The translations under genes and the position numbers were made by a program. Positions 23,902 to 31,091 of a stretch of DNA of 35,923 nucleotides are shown one piece after another. Positions within the stretch are counted from its first letter, which is position 1, and the number at the start of each line of letters is the position of its first letter. The stretch comes from Nitriliruptoraceae bacterium (GTDB lineage: Bacteria; Actinomycetota; Nitriliruptoria; Nitriliruptorales; Nitriliruptoraceae), in NCBI GenBank assembly GCA_007133465.1, contig SLMP01000073.1, positions 1-35,923 on the forward strand, read 5' to 3'. The notes below the pieces were generated by a model that did no database searches, was not told the origin of the DNA, and saw nothing but the letters and a program-made list of their open reading frames with translations.

Positions 23902-24372
23902 ATGGTGGCACGACGCAGCGCGGGGCTGCTCGTCTTCCGACGCGGCCAGGGAGGACTCGAGGTGCTCCTGGTGCACCCCGGCGGACCGCTGTGGGCACGC
24001 CGCGATCGCGGCGCCTGGTCCCTACCGAAGGGCGAGTACCAGCCCGACGAGGACGCCGTCGATGCCGCCCATCGCGAATTCGAAGAGGAACTGGGGCTGC
24101 CCGCCCCCACCGGCCGGTTGGTGCCGCTCGGCGAGGTCACGCAGGCGGGCGGCAAGGTGGTGACCGCCTGGGCCGTGGAGGGCGACCTCGACCCGGAAGC
24201 GATCGTGCCGGGCACCTTCGAGCTGGAGTGGCCACGCGGATCGGGGACGGTGCGCTCGTTCCCGGAGGTCGACCGCGTCGCGTGGTTCGACGTCTCGGAG
24301 GCACGCACGCGCATCCTCGCAGGACAGCGCCCGCTCCTCGATCGTTTGGAGGCGCGACTGACCGGCCGCTGA
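23902..24372 (+). CDS. NUDIX hydrolase
   Basis: 156 residues from ATG 23902 (a GTG follows at 23905); AGAGG is just upstream and favours either. An in-frame ATG at 23842 would add 20 residues including an eight-residue tandem repeat but has no SD. The Nudix box is intact: G 44, E 50, then REFEEELG (58-65), fitting G-x5-E-x7-RE-U-x-EE-x-G-U. AGLLVFRRGQGGLEVLLVHPGG and AWSLPKGEY are typical of the diadenosine-tetraphosphate/MutT-like subgroup found in many bacteria. It likely cleaves a nucleoside diphosphate-linked compound in the cytoplasm; substrate not determined. Its stop lies in a hairpin shared with the convergent DUF5655 gene. Confidence 0.9.
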   Translation: MVARRSAGLLVFRRGQGGLEVLLVHPGGPLWARRDRGAWSLPKGEYQPDEDAVDAAHREFEEELGLPAPTGRLVPLGEVTQAGGKVVTAWAVEGDLDPEAIVPGTFELEWPRGSGTVRSFPEVDRVAWFDVSEARTRILAGQRPLLDRLEARLTGR

Positions 24373-24395
24373 GCGCCCTCCCGTTCAGCGGCCGG
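24362..24395. terminator. bidirectional terminator spanning both convergent stop codons
   Basis: CCGGCCGCTGA (24362-24372) and TCAGCGGCCGG (24385-24395) form a perfect 11-bp stem with a 12-base loop. Each arm is the final Gly-Arg-stop of one of the two convergent genes. Confidence 0.7.
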
Positions 24396-24771
24396 GCATC
24401 GGCCCGGAAGCCACTGCGGCCTCGTGTAGCCAGCCACGCACCTCGTCGTCGATGTCGGTCGCGGCGTACACCTCGAGGTGGTGCTGCCACCGGCCGGGAG
24501 CGGGCTGCACGACCTCCTTCCAGCGCGGCGAGTCGGCACGCCGTTCCAGCAGGACCGAGAGCACCACCTCGGCGCCCGGGTGCGCGAGGTGCCGACCGGG
24601 ACGCCACAGCACCGCGAACCCACGCCGGCGCCGGAAGGCCACCTGGCTCCGGGACGTGCGGACCTCGACGTCCGCGAACGTCTCGGTGAGGTCCTCACGG
24701 ACCGCCGCCAGGACCGCGAGGCCGAGCAGACTATCGGTGAAGAACCCCTCGGCGGTCGCCGGCTGGCTCAT
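24385..24771 (-). CDS. DUF5655-like protein
   Basis: 128 residues from ATG 24771, whose first bases overlap the upstream gene's stop as ATGA; no separate SD is seen, so translation is probably coupled. The sequence VRTSRSQVAFRRRRGFAVLWRP, EVVLSVLLERRADSPRWKEVVQPAPGRW and HHLEVYAATDIDDEVRGWL fits the DUF5655 pattern of small single-domain proteins of unknown function. It is basic and aromatic, with no signal peptide or membrane segment. Operon partner of the four-helix membrane protein at 24768-25277. Confidence 0.75.
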   Translation of the reverse strand: MSQPATAEGFFTDSLLGLAVLAAVREDLTETFADVEVRTSRSQVAFRRRRGFAVLWRPGRHLAHPGAEVVLSVLLERRADSPRWKEVVQPAPGRWQHHLEVYAATDIDDEVRGWLHEAAVASGPMPGR

Positions 24772-25277
24772 CGCGGCCGGCCGCGGGATCGCAGCCACAG
24801 GCCGCCGAGGTGCAGGACCGCGACGAGCGCGGAGAAGACGGGCAACGGCCACCGTGCGGCGGGGTCGGGGAAGGGAACGAGGACCTCGTCGATCGTCGCG
24901 AGGACCCAGAACGCCGCCATGCCGCCGAGGATCGCCGCCACGAAGCGGGACGGCAGCCCGGGAGCCCGCGCCACCGCGACGACCAGCAGCCCGCCGAACA
25001 CCAGCAGGACGCCGAAGAACACGGTCGTGGCGAACAACGCCCAGCGCACCGGTGGGTAGAGCCCCGCGACGTGCACCTCCCACGGGGAGATCACGGGCAG
25101 CACGACGTGCGCGGCACCCATCAGCGCGGCGAGCCAGCCCCCCACCTCGAGCCACCAGCGTCCCGCCGAGCTGAACACGGGCGCCACGCCGCCGGTCCCC
25201 GCCGAGGTCGGTGCCGTGTCCGGCGGTGCACCTGCCTGCACCGGCCTCGTGTCCGCCGGGTCGGACCTCCGTCGCAC
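24768..25277 (-). CDS. small four-helix membrane protein, unknown function
   Basis: 169 residues from GTG 25277, chosen because GGGAGGAG lies 7 bases upstream; the frame continues upstream without such a site. A hydrophilic, Pro/Thr-rich N-terminal stretch of about 40 residues is followed by four hydrophobic helices, with short acidic loops (ATIDEVLVPFPDP) and a basic end. I do not recognise a family. It overlaps the DUF5655 gene by 4 bases and is divergent from another small membrane protein at 25628, suggesting a membrane-associated locus. Confidence 0.7.
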   Translation of the reverse strand: MRRRSDPADTRPVQAGAPPDTAPTSAGTGGVAPVFSSAGRWWLEVGGWLAALMGAAHVVLPVISPWEVHVAGLYPPVRWALFATTVFFGVLLVFGGLLVVAVARAPGLPSRFVAAILGGMAAFWVLATIDEVLVPFPDPAARWPLPVFSALVAVLHLGGLWLRSRGRPR

Positions 25278-25627
25278 GATTCCGCTCCTCCCGGTGGCAC
25301 GCGAGCCGAGCGGCACCACCCGCCCTGGCGCCCCTCCACCTTCCGGACGGGGAGGGCCGGTGTGCACCGCAGGAAGTCCCCGGCCGGTGGGACCTTCGGT
25401 GCTCGCAGCGGCAGCGGAGGAGGCCGGACGTCACGCGCACGGCGGCGGGGCCTCTGGCCCTGGCCGAGCCGATCGCGGGGGAGCACGCTGGCCGTGCGCG
25501 CGGCTGATCGTCCGGCCCCCACGGAACCGCGGAGCTCGTCCCCTAGCCGTGGCCCGTGGCAGCGAGTCGGTCGGCGCCGTGTGCTGGAACCGTGCACTGG
25601 AACCCGAGGTCCGAGGAGGTGGGGACG
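25278..25627. other. divergent intergenic region, no gene seen
   Basis: About 350 bases between two divergent membrane-protein starts. It is very GC-rich; the only feature seen is a short direct repeat CTGGAACC, twice, near 25583-25605. No convincing promoter hexamers or structured RNA. Confidence 0.5.
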
Positions 25628-26080
25628 GTGACGACGAGCTCTGCCGCACCGGCACGGGCGACCCGACGACGGCCACCTGCGGCCGCTCGCCGCATGGGCT
25701 ACCTCCTGGCGGCGGCCATCAACGTCGTGCTGCTCTGGTTGCTGCTGGTGGAACCCGGGTGGCGGCGGCTCGGCTTCCTGACCGACGACGTCACGGTCGT
25801 CCTCGGTTGGGTCACGGTGTCGCTGCTGGCCGGTGTCGCCGTCAACCTGGCCCTGGTCGGCTACGACCCGCCCTGGGCGCGGCGTGCCGGTGACGCGCTG
25901 ACCGCCGCCGTCGCGGCCGTCGCGTTGGCACGCATCTGGGTCGTCTTCCCCTTCGACCTCGGGACGTGGTCGGGCTGGGAGACGGCGTTGCGGGTGGCCC
26001 TCGGGCTGGCCTGCGTCGGCACGGCCATCGGTGCGCTCGCCAACCTCGCGGAAGCCTTCCGGGTGCGATCCGCTCCCTGA
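25628..26080 (+). CDS. small four-helix membrane protein, unknown function
   Basis: 150 residues from GTG 25628, with GGAGG 8 bases upstream; a GTG two codons earlier is an alternative. A basic Ala/Arg/Pro-rich N-terminus (about 1-23) precedes four hydrophobic helices (roughly 24-43, 55-77, 85-106, 118-142), giving a cytoplasmic N-terminus by the positive-inside rule. No family recognised. Divergent from the membrane protein/DUF5655 pair. Confidence 0.7.
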   Translation: MTTSSAAPARATRRRPPAAARRMGYLLAAAINVVLLWLLLVEPGWRRLGFLTDDVTVVLGWVTVSLLAGVAVNLALVGYDPPWARRAGDALTAAVAAVALARIWVVFPFDLGTWSGWETALRVALGLACVGTAIGALANLAEAFRVRSAP

Positions 26081-26122
26081 GCGCCCCTTCGCCCTTCGCT
26101 GGGCATCACGCAGGAGGGACTG

Positions 26123-26446
26123 GTGTCGGTGCTCGCCGCGATCGTGGGCTACGCGGCGGCCGTGCGGCCAAGGCGGATCGACTCGGCCCGCCTTCTCGGG
26201 GTTCCTCGCTCCGGACGCTCGAGCCGCTCGCCGCAGCCACGACGGGTGCGATGGTGCGGACGTGAACGTGCGCGAGCCGTCGCCGGGTACGGGGCAGCGC
26301 CCGGTACGGTCGTCCGGTCGTCACCGCGCCGCGAGCAGACACCTCGACCCGGAGCCCTGACCGTGCACCGAACGTCGGCGGCGCGGTTCGCCAACGGGTG
26401 CGGCCGCGGGCCCGGCAGCGGGCGATCGCGTCGGGTGCGGGCGTGA
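26123..26446 (+). CDS. doubtful small open frame with a strong ribosome site
   Basis: GTG 26123 is preceded at 5 bases by a textbook AGGAGG, and the first 15 residues (VSVLAAIVGYAAAVR) are hydrophobic, as in a small membrane or exported peptide. The remaining 90 residues are Arg/Gly/Pro-rich and look like translated non-coding DNA. It may be a real short peptide with a frameshifted or decayed 3' part, or chance. The rest of this 367-base gap (26081-26447) shows nothing else. Confidence 0.25.
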   Translation: MSVLAAIVGYAAAVRPRRIDSARLLGVPRSGRSSRSPQPRRVRWCGRERARAVAGYGAAPGTVVRSSPRREQTPRPGALTVHRTSAARFANGCGRGPGSGRSRRVRA

Positions 26447-26447
26447 C

Positions 26448-27710
26448 GTGAGGGCGCCCGCGACACGGTCCATCGACGAGGCGGGCCGGTTGCGGCGCGC
26501 CCGCGCTGCGGTGTCGGCGCTCTTCCTCGTCAACGCGGTCCTCTTCGCGAACCTGGTCCCCCGACTGCCGGAGGTCAAGGACGCCCTCGGGCTGAGCAAC
26601 GCCGCCCTCGGCACGGCCCTCGCGGGCATGCCGGCGGGCGCGCTCGTGGCGGGCTTGTTCGCGCCGGCGGTCATCGGTCGGTTCGGTTCGGCCAAGGTCG
26701 CGTCCCTGGGGCTCGTCGGCATGGGCGCGGTACTGGTCGGCGTCCCCGCGGCAGGCACCTGGGCCGGGTTCGCCGCGCTGCTGTTCGTCCTCGGAGCGCT
26801 GGACAGCATCGTCGACGTCGCACAGAACGCCCACGGGTTCCGGGTGCAACGGCGGTACGGCCGCTCCATCATCAACGCCTTCCACGGCCTGTGGAGCGCG
26901 GGCGCCGTCCTGGGCGGGATCCTCGGGTCGATCGCGGCCGGGCTGGCACTCCCCCTGCGTTGGCACCTCACCGCCGCCGCGGTGGTCTTCAGCGGGCTGG
27001 CGCTGGTGAGCCTTCGTTTCCTGCTCCCCGGCCCCGAGGACACGGAACGGACCACGGCGACCGCGAACGAGGGCCGCAGCGGCGCGGTGGGGGGTCCCGA
27101 TGGCGACGACGTGGCGCTCCTGCGGCGCAACGGCACGGTCGCCGCGCCCCGCCACACCATCCTGCTGTTGGCGGCGCTGGGCGTGCTCGCCATGGCGGGC
27201 TCGTTCGTCGAGGACGCCGGGGCCTCCTGGGGCGCGCTGTTCCTGCGCAACGAGGTGGGCGCGCGGGCGGTCTTCGCCGGTGCGGCCTTCGTCGCCCTGC
27301 AGAGCGCGATGACCGTCGGGCGCCTGACGGGCGATCGCTTCGTCGACCGCTACGGACAGCGGCGGATCGCACGCGTCGGTGGGGGCCTCGTCGCTGCCGG
27401 CATCGCCCTGACCCTCGCCGTGCCCTCCGTGGTCACCACGGTCGCCGGTTTCGGCGCCGCGGGACTCGGCGTGGCCACGCTCGTCCCCGCGGTCATGCAC
27501 ACCGCCGACGAGCTCCCCGGCCTCCGACCCGGCGTCGGACTCACGGTGGTCAGTTGGTTGTTGCGCGTCGGCTTCCTCGTCTCCCCGCCGCTGATCGGGG
27601 TGCTCGCCGACCTCACCAGCCTGCGGGCCGCCCTCACCGTCGTCGTCGCCGCCGGCGTGACGATCATGGTGCTCGGACGGATCCTCGACGGCCAGGACGG
27701 AGCGAGCTGA
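26448..27710 (+). CDS. major facilitator superfamily transporter
   Basis: 420 residues from GTG 26448; the SD is weak and the exact start uncertain. Around twelve hydrophobic helices split by a charged central loop (about 195-235) give the normal MFS plan. NLVPRLPEVKDALGLSNAALG near the first loop and GRLTGDRFVDRYGQRRIAR after helix 8 are the conserved MFS loop motifs of the YbjJ-like group. Substrate unknown; probably an efflux or sugar-type carrier. No regulator is adjacent. Convergent with a small charged protein whose stop is 16 bases away. Confidence 0.9.
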   Translation: MRAPATRSIDEAGRLRRARAAVSALFLVNAVLFANLVPRLPEVKDALGLSNAALGTALAGMPAGALVAGLFAPAVIGRFGSAKVASLGLVGMGAVLVGVPAAGTWAGFAALLFVLGALDSIVDVAQNAHGFRVQRRYGRSIINAFHGLWSAGAVLGGILGSIAAGLALPLRWHLTAAAVVFSGLALVSLRFLLPGPEDTERTTATANEGRSGAVGGPDGDDVALLRRNGTVAAPRHTILLLAALGVLAMAGSFVEDAGASWGALFLRNEVGARAVFAGAAFVALQSAMTVGRLTGDRFVDRYGQRRIARVGGGLVAAGIALTLAVPSVVTTVAGFGAAGLGVATLVPAVMHTADELPGLRPGVGLTVVSWLLRVGFLVSPPLIGVLADLTSLRAALTVVVAAGVTIMVLGRILDGQDGAS

Positions 27711-27726
27711 CCGTCGGCCGCTGGCG

Positions 27727-27957
27727 TCAGCGCCACCGGCTGCGCTGCAACCACGAGGCGAACGCTTGCGCGGTGTGCGATCGGTCCGCCGCGGCCCACG
27801 CCGCCGCGAACTCCGCGCGATCGTCACCGACGACGCCTTCGATCGAGCGACCGTCCGCCTGCGCCTCCCGCAGGTGCGTTCGCAGCTCCTCGGCCTTCCG
27901 TCGGCGCGCCCGGCGCGGCATACCCGCCCGGTACCACTCGTTGTTGCCCTGCCGCAC
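27727..27957 (-). CDS. small charged hypothetical protein
   Basis: 76 residues from GTG 27957; ATG 27921 would give 64. Neither has a strong SD. The core (RARRRKAEELRTHLREAQAD, then GVVGDDRAEFAAAWAAAD and SWLQRSRW) reads as two amphipathic helices with alternating Arg/Lys and Glu/Asp. Composition is protein-like in this frame but no family is recognised. Perhaps a small RNA- or membrane-associated protein; function unknown. Confidence 0.55.
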   Translation of the reverse strand: MRQGNNEWYRAGMPRRARRRKAEELRTHLREAQADGRSIEGVVGDDRAEFAAAWAAADRSHTAQAFASWLQRSRWR

Positions 27958-28086
27958 CGTGCGGTGGATCGCGTGCTTCTGACGGCTGTCAGCCGGGGGT
28001 CCGGAGCTGTCGAGCGGCCCCCGACCCCCAGCGCCGCGGCCGGACGGGCTCGCCGATGTCCCGTCGCTCCGTCGAGCGCGGTGCGT

Positions 28087-28092
28087 TACGCT
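28087..28092 (+). promoter_or_regulatory. candidate -10 element TACGCT for the leuS leader
   Basis: TACGCT fits TAnnnT and ends 9 bases before the ATG of the Leu-rich leader frame at 28102. If used, the transcript would start at about 28097-28100, making the leader peptide leaderless or nearly so. No clear -35 hexamer is seen. Confidence 0.4.
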
Positions 28093-28101
28093 GCCAGGGC
28101 G

Positions 28102-28176
28102 ATGATGCTGCTGCCGACCGCTGACCTCCTCGAGCTCCTCGGTGCGACCCGGGAGCCGGTCGCGGTGCTGCGCTAG
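28102..28176 (+). CDS. putative leucine-rich leader peptide of leuS
   Basis: A 24-codon open frame beginning ATG ATG CTG CTG and containing seven leucines, five-codon core CTC CTC GAG CTC CTC (codons 9-13). It ends with TAG 28174-28176, 16 bases before a perfect GC palindrome and about 100 bases before leuS. AGGG lies 5 bases before the second ATG. The last tandem Leu codons fall in the 5' arm of a hairpin (28134-28142 with 28149-28156, 8 bp, one bulge), the geometry expected of ribosome-mediated attenuation. High Leu content in a GC-rich reading frame can arise by chance, so this is a candidate, not an established gene. Confidence 0.5.
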   Translation: MMLLPTADLLELLGATREPVAVLR

Positions 28177-28192
28177 CCACCTCACGCGAGAT

Positions 28193-28216
28193 CGAGCCCC
28201 GGGATCCCGGGGCTCG
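28193..28216 (+). terminator. attenuator or terminator hairpin in the leuS leader
   Basis: A perfect 24-base palindrome (arms CGAGCCCCGGGA and its complement) followed by TTCGGGTTT. It lies between the Leu-rich frame and the leuS ribosome site. Segment 28131-28138 (CGAGCTCC), within the Leu codons, resembles its 5' arm and could pair with its 3' arm (28209-28216), and CCCGGG at 28148-28153 could pair with its 5' arm, so alternative folds exist. Confidence 0.6.
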
Positions 28217-28220
28217 TTCG

Positions 28221-28255
28221 GGTTTCCGGGCCGGGAAGGGAGCCGGGAGGGAACC
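28221..28255 (+). promoter_or_regulatory. hairpin able to mask the ribosome site before leuS
   Basis: GGTTTCC (28221-28227) can pair with GGGAACC (28249-28255), 7 bp with one G-T wobble, enclosing a G-rich loop. The 3' arm includes part of the GGGAGGG site that serves the ATG at 28258. This could give translational control in addition to any attenuation. Confidence 0.4.
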
Positions 28256-28257
28256 CC

Positions 28258-28278
28258 ATGAGGACGGTGACGACATGA
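28258..28278 (+). CDS. six-codon upstream open frame overlapping the leuS start
   Basis: ATG 28258 has the best SD in the region (GGGAGG, 7 bases upstream) and encodes MRTVTT, ending in a TGA (28276-28278) that overlaps the leuS ATG at 28275. The leuS start itself has only AGGA 10 bases upstream. Terminating ribosomes could reinitiate directly on leuS, so the frame may act as a translational coupling device. Confidence 0.4.
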   Translation: MRTVTT

Positions 28279-31040
28279 TGGCGACCGGCGGCATGCCCCG
28301 ATGGCGCTACGACGCCCGGCTCGCGGCGAGCATCGAGTCGCACTGGCAGGCGTGGTGGGAACGTCACGACACGTTCGCGACCGCCAACCCGACGACGGAA
28401 GCGAGCGGGTCGTCCGACCTCGGTGCGCCGCTGTACGTGCTGGACATGTTCCCCTACCCGTCGGGTGACGCGCTGCACGTGGGACACCCGTTGGGCTACA
28501 TCGCGACGGATGTGCACGCCCGTTTCCAGCGGATGGGCGGACGCCACGTGCTGCACCCGTTTGGGTTCGATGCGTTCGGGCTGCCGGCGGAGCAGTACGC
28601 GGTGGAGACCGGCCAGCATCCGGCCGTGACGACGGCCGACAACATCGCCACGATGCGGTCACAGCTGCGTGCCCTCGGGCTCGGCCACGACCCCTACCGG
28701 ACGGTCGTGACCTCGGATCCGGGCTACTACCGGTGGACGCAGTGGATCTTCCTCGAGCTGTTCAACGCCTGGTTCGACCCGGACACACGGCGCGCTCGTC
28801 CCATCCGCGAGCTCGAGACGCAGTTGGCCTCGGGGCAGCGGGCGCCGGTCGACGCCACCGCGAACCCCGACGCTCGACCGTGGCAGGAGCTCGGGACGGT
28901 CGCGCGTCGCCGGGTCGTGGATGGCTGGCGGCTGGCGTACCTGGCCGAGTCGCCGGTGAACTGGTGTCCGGCGTTGGGCACGGTGCTGGCCAACGAGGAG
29001 GTGACCAACGAGGGCCGCAGCGAACGGGGCAACCATCCGGTCCACCGGCGGCGGCTGCGTCAGTGGATGCTGCGGATCACCGCCTACGCCGACCGGTTGC
29101 TGGAGGACCTGGAGCTGCTGGACTGGCCCGAGCCGATCGCTCGGATGCAGCGCAACTGGATCGGCCGCCGTTCGGGCGCACGCATCCGGTTCCCCGTGGA
29201 CGGCGCGGACGGCTCGATCGAGGTGTTCACCACGCGGCCGGAGACGCTGTTCGGCGCGACGTTCGTGGCGCTGTCCGTGGACCACGCGGCCCTCGACGAG
29301 CTCGGCCTGCCCCGAGACGGTGTCGGATCCGTCGCCGTGCGTGAGGGCGGCGTGGCCACCGGGGGCTTCGTGCGCCATCCCGCCACCGGCGGGCGCCTAC
29401 CGGTCTACGTTGCCGACCACGTGCTGGCGGAGGCGGGGACCGGTGCGGTGATGGGGGTGCCGGCACACGACGAACGCGACTGGCGGTTCGCCCAGGCCCA
29501 CGGCCTGCCGGTGCGTCCGGTCGTCACCCGGCCCCCCGACCACGATCCACACGCCGCCTCCACCGGGCAGGGGACGATGGTGGCGTCCCGCGGCGGCGGG
29601 CTGGAACTGGACGGGCTGCACTCGTCGCAGGCCCGACAGGTCGTCATCGACTGGCTCGGATCGTCCGGGCACGGTGGTGGCGCGACCAGCTACCGGCTGC
29701 GGGACTGGCTGTTCTCCCGACAGCGGTACTGGGGCGAGCCCTTCCCGATCGTGTTCGACGACCACGACCTGCCTGTCGCGCTGCCTGCTGACCTGCTGCC
29801 GGTCGTGCTCCCGGACCTCGACGACTTCCGGCCCCGCCCGGTCGACATCGACCAGCCGCCGACCCCACCGCTGGCTCGCGCTGCCAGCTGGGTCGAGGTC
29901 GACCTCGACCTCGGCGACGGGCTGCGGACCTACCGGCGTGAGACCAACACGATGCCGCAGTGGGCCGGCTCGTGCTGGTACCACCTGCGCTACCTCGACC
30001 CGGCGAACGCCGAACGGCTGGTCGATCCCGACGTCGAGCGCTACTGGATGGCCGGGACCGATCGCGACCGCACCGGCGGGGTCGACCTGTACGTCGGCGG
30101 GGTCGAGCACGCCGTGCTGCACCTGCTCTACGCCCGGTTCTGGCACAAGGTCCTGTACGACCTCGGTCACGTGTCCACCCCTGAGCCGTTCCAGCGGCTG
30201 GTCAACAACGGCTACGTCCAGGCCCCGGCCTACCTCGACGACCGCGGCAGCTACGTCCCCGCCGACGAGGTGAGCGTCGACGCGGACGGCACCGCGTTCC
30301 ACCGGGGACGCCCCGTCACCACCCGCATGGGCAAGATGGGCAAGAGCCTCAAGAACGCCGTGCGGCCCGACCAGATCATCGACACCTACGGTGCCGACAC
30401 GCTGCGTCTGTACGAGATGGCCTCCGGGCCGCTCGAGGCCGACCGACCCTGGGAGCCCCACGACATCGTCGGGATGCACCGGTTCCTGCAACGGGTGTGG
30501 CGCAACCTCGTCGACGAACACCACGGGACACCCATCGTCACCGACGACCCGCCTCCTGACCGGCTCCGGCGAGCGTTGCACACCACCATCGACGAGGTCG
30601 GCCGCGAGCTGACCGAGCTGAGGTGCAACACGGCGATCGCGCACCTGACCGCCCTGAACAACGCACTGACCGCCGTGGTCCGCGAGCGCGGGACGTGTCC
30701 CCGCGAGATCGCCGAGCCGCTCGTCCTCATGCTCGCGCCGTTCGCCCCCCACGTCGCCGAGGAGCTGTGGGCACGGCTCGGGCACCCGCCGAGCATCGCC
30801 GACGTCGGGTTCCCCACGGCCGACCACCGGTGGGTCCGACCCACCGACGTCGAGCTGCCGGTCCAGGTCGACGGCAGGACCCGCGGATCGGTGACCATCC
30901 CGGCCGACGCCGACGAACACGAGGTCGTCCGAGTCGTGCGGGAGGACGAACGGATCGGCGACCGGCTCGCCGAAGCGACCGTTCGGCGCGTGATATACGT
31001 CCCCGGAAGGATCATCAACTTCGTCACGAGTGGAAGGTGA
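28275..31040 (+). CDS. leuS: leucine--tRNA ligase
   Basis: 921 residues from ATG 28275 (ATGs at 28278 and 28293 are alternatives). Class I synthetase signatures: DMFPYPSGDALHVGH with the HIGH-type HVGH at 68-71, WDAFGLPAE-like FDAFGLPAEQYA, CP1 editing domain with TTRPETLFGATF and AVMGVPAHDERD, and the KMSKS-type MGKMGKSLKN near residues 685-694. Anticodon-binding and C-terminal domains follow (LPVQVDGRTRGSVTIPADA). It charges tRNA-Leu and edits misacylated tRNA in the cytoplasm. It is preceded by an unusual leader with a Leu-rich frame and hairpins, suggesting expression responds to leucine or charged tRNA-Leu. Length is close to the usual 900-970. Confidence 0.97.
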   Translation: MMATGGMPRWRYDARLAASIESHWQAWWERHDTFATANPTTEASGSSDLGAPLYVLDMFPYPSGDALHVGHPLGYIATDVHARFQRMGGRHVLHPFGFDAFGLPAEQYAVETGQHPAVTTADNIATMRSQLRALGLGHDPYRTVVTSDPGYYRWTQWIFLELFNAWFDPDTRRARPIRELETQLASGQRAPVDATANPDARPWQELGTVARRRVVDGWRLAYLAESPVNWCPALGTVLANEEVTNEGRSERGNHPVHRRRLRQWMLRITAYADRLLEDLELLDWPEPIARMQRNWIGRRSGARIRFPVDGADGSIEVFTTRPETLFGATFVALSVDHAALDELGLPRDGVGSVAVREGGVATGGFVRHPATGGRLPVYVADHVLAEAGTGAVMGVPAHDERDWRFAQAHGLPVRPVVTRPPDHDPHAASTGQGTMVASRGGGLELDGLHSSQARQVVIDWLGSSGHGGGATSYRLRDWLFSRQRYWGEPFPIVFDDHDLPVALPADLLPVVLPDLDDFRPRPVDIDQPPTPPLARAASWVEVDLDLGDGLRTYRRETNTMPQWAGSCWYHLRYLDPANAERLVDPDVERYWMAGTDRDRTGGVDLYVGGVEHAVLHLLYARFWHKVLYDLGHVSTPEPFQRLVNNGYVQAPAYLDDRGSYVPADEVSVDADGTAFHRGRPVTTRMGKMGKSLKNAVRPDQIIDTYGADTLRLYEMASGPLEADRPWEPHDIVGMHRFLQRVWRNLVDEHHGTPIVTDDPPPDRLRRALHTTIDEVGRELTELRCNTAIAHLTALNNALTAVVRERGTCPREIAEPLVLMLAPFAPHVAEELWARLGHPPSIADVGFPTADHRWVRPTDVELPVQVDGRTRGSVTIPADADEHEVVRVVREDERIGDRLAEATVRRVIYVPGRIINFVTSGR

Positions 31041-31056
31041 CGTCGAAGGCACCTTC
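31033..31056 (+). terminator. hairpin terminator at the end of leuS
   Basis: GAAGGTG (31033-31039) pairs with CACCTTC (31050-31056), 7 bp with a 10-base loop, overlapping the leuS stop codon; an alternative CGAAGG/CCTTCG fold overlaps it. No T-run. Confidence 0.4.
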
Positions 31057-31091
31057 GCTCGGCGCGCAGGGTCGCCTGCGGTCCCCGACCG

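Noticed and set aside
27995-28029. GGGGGTC/GACCCCC hairpin before the leuS leader
   Set aside because: A 7-bp stem with a 21-base loop in GC-rich DNA, not placed at the end of any gene; likely chance.
28081-28274. T-box riboswitch for leuS
   Set aside because: No AGGGUGGNACCGCG-type T-box or recognisable specifier stem; the Leu-rich frame explains the region better.
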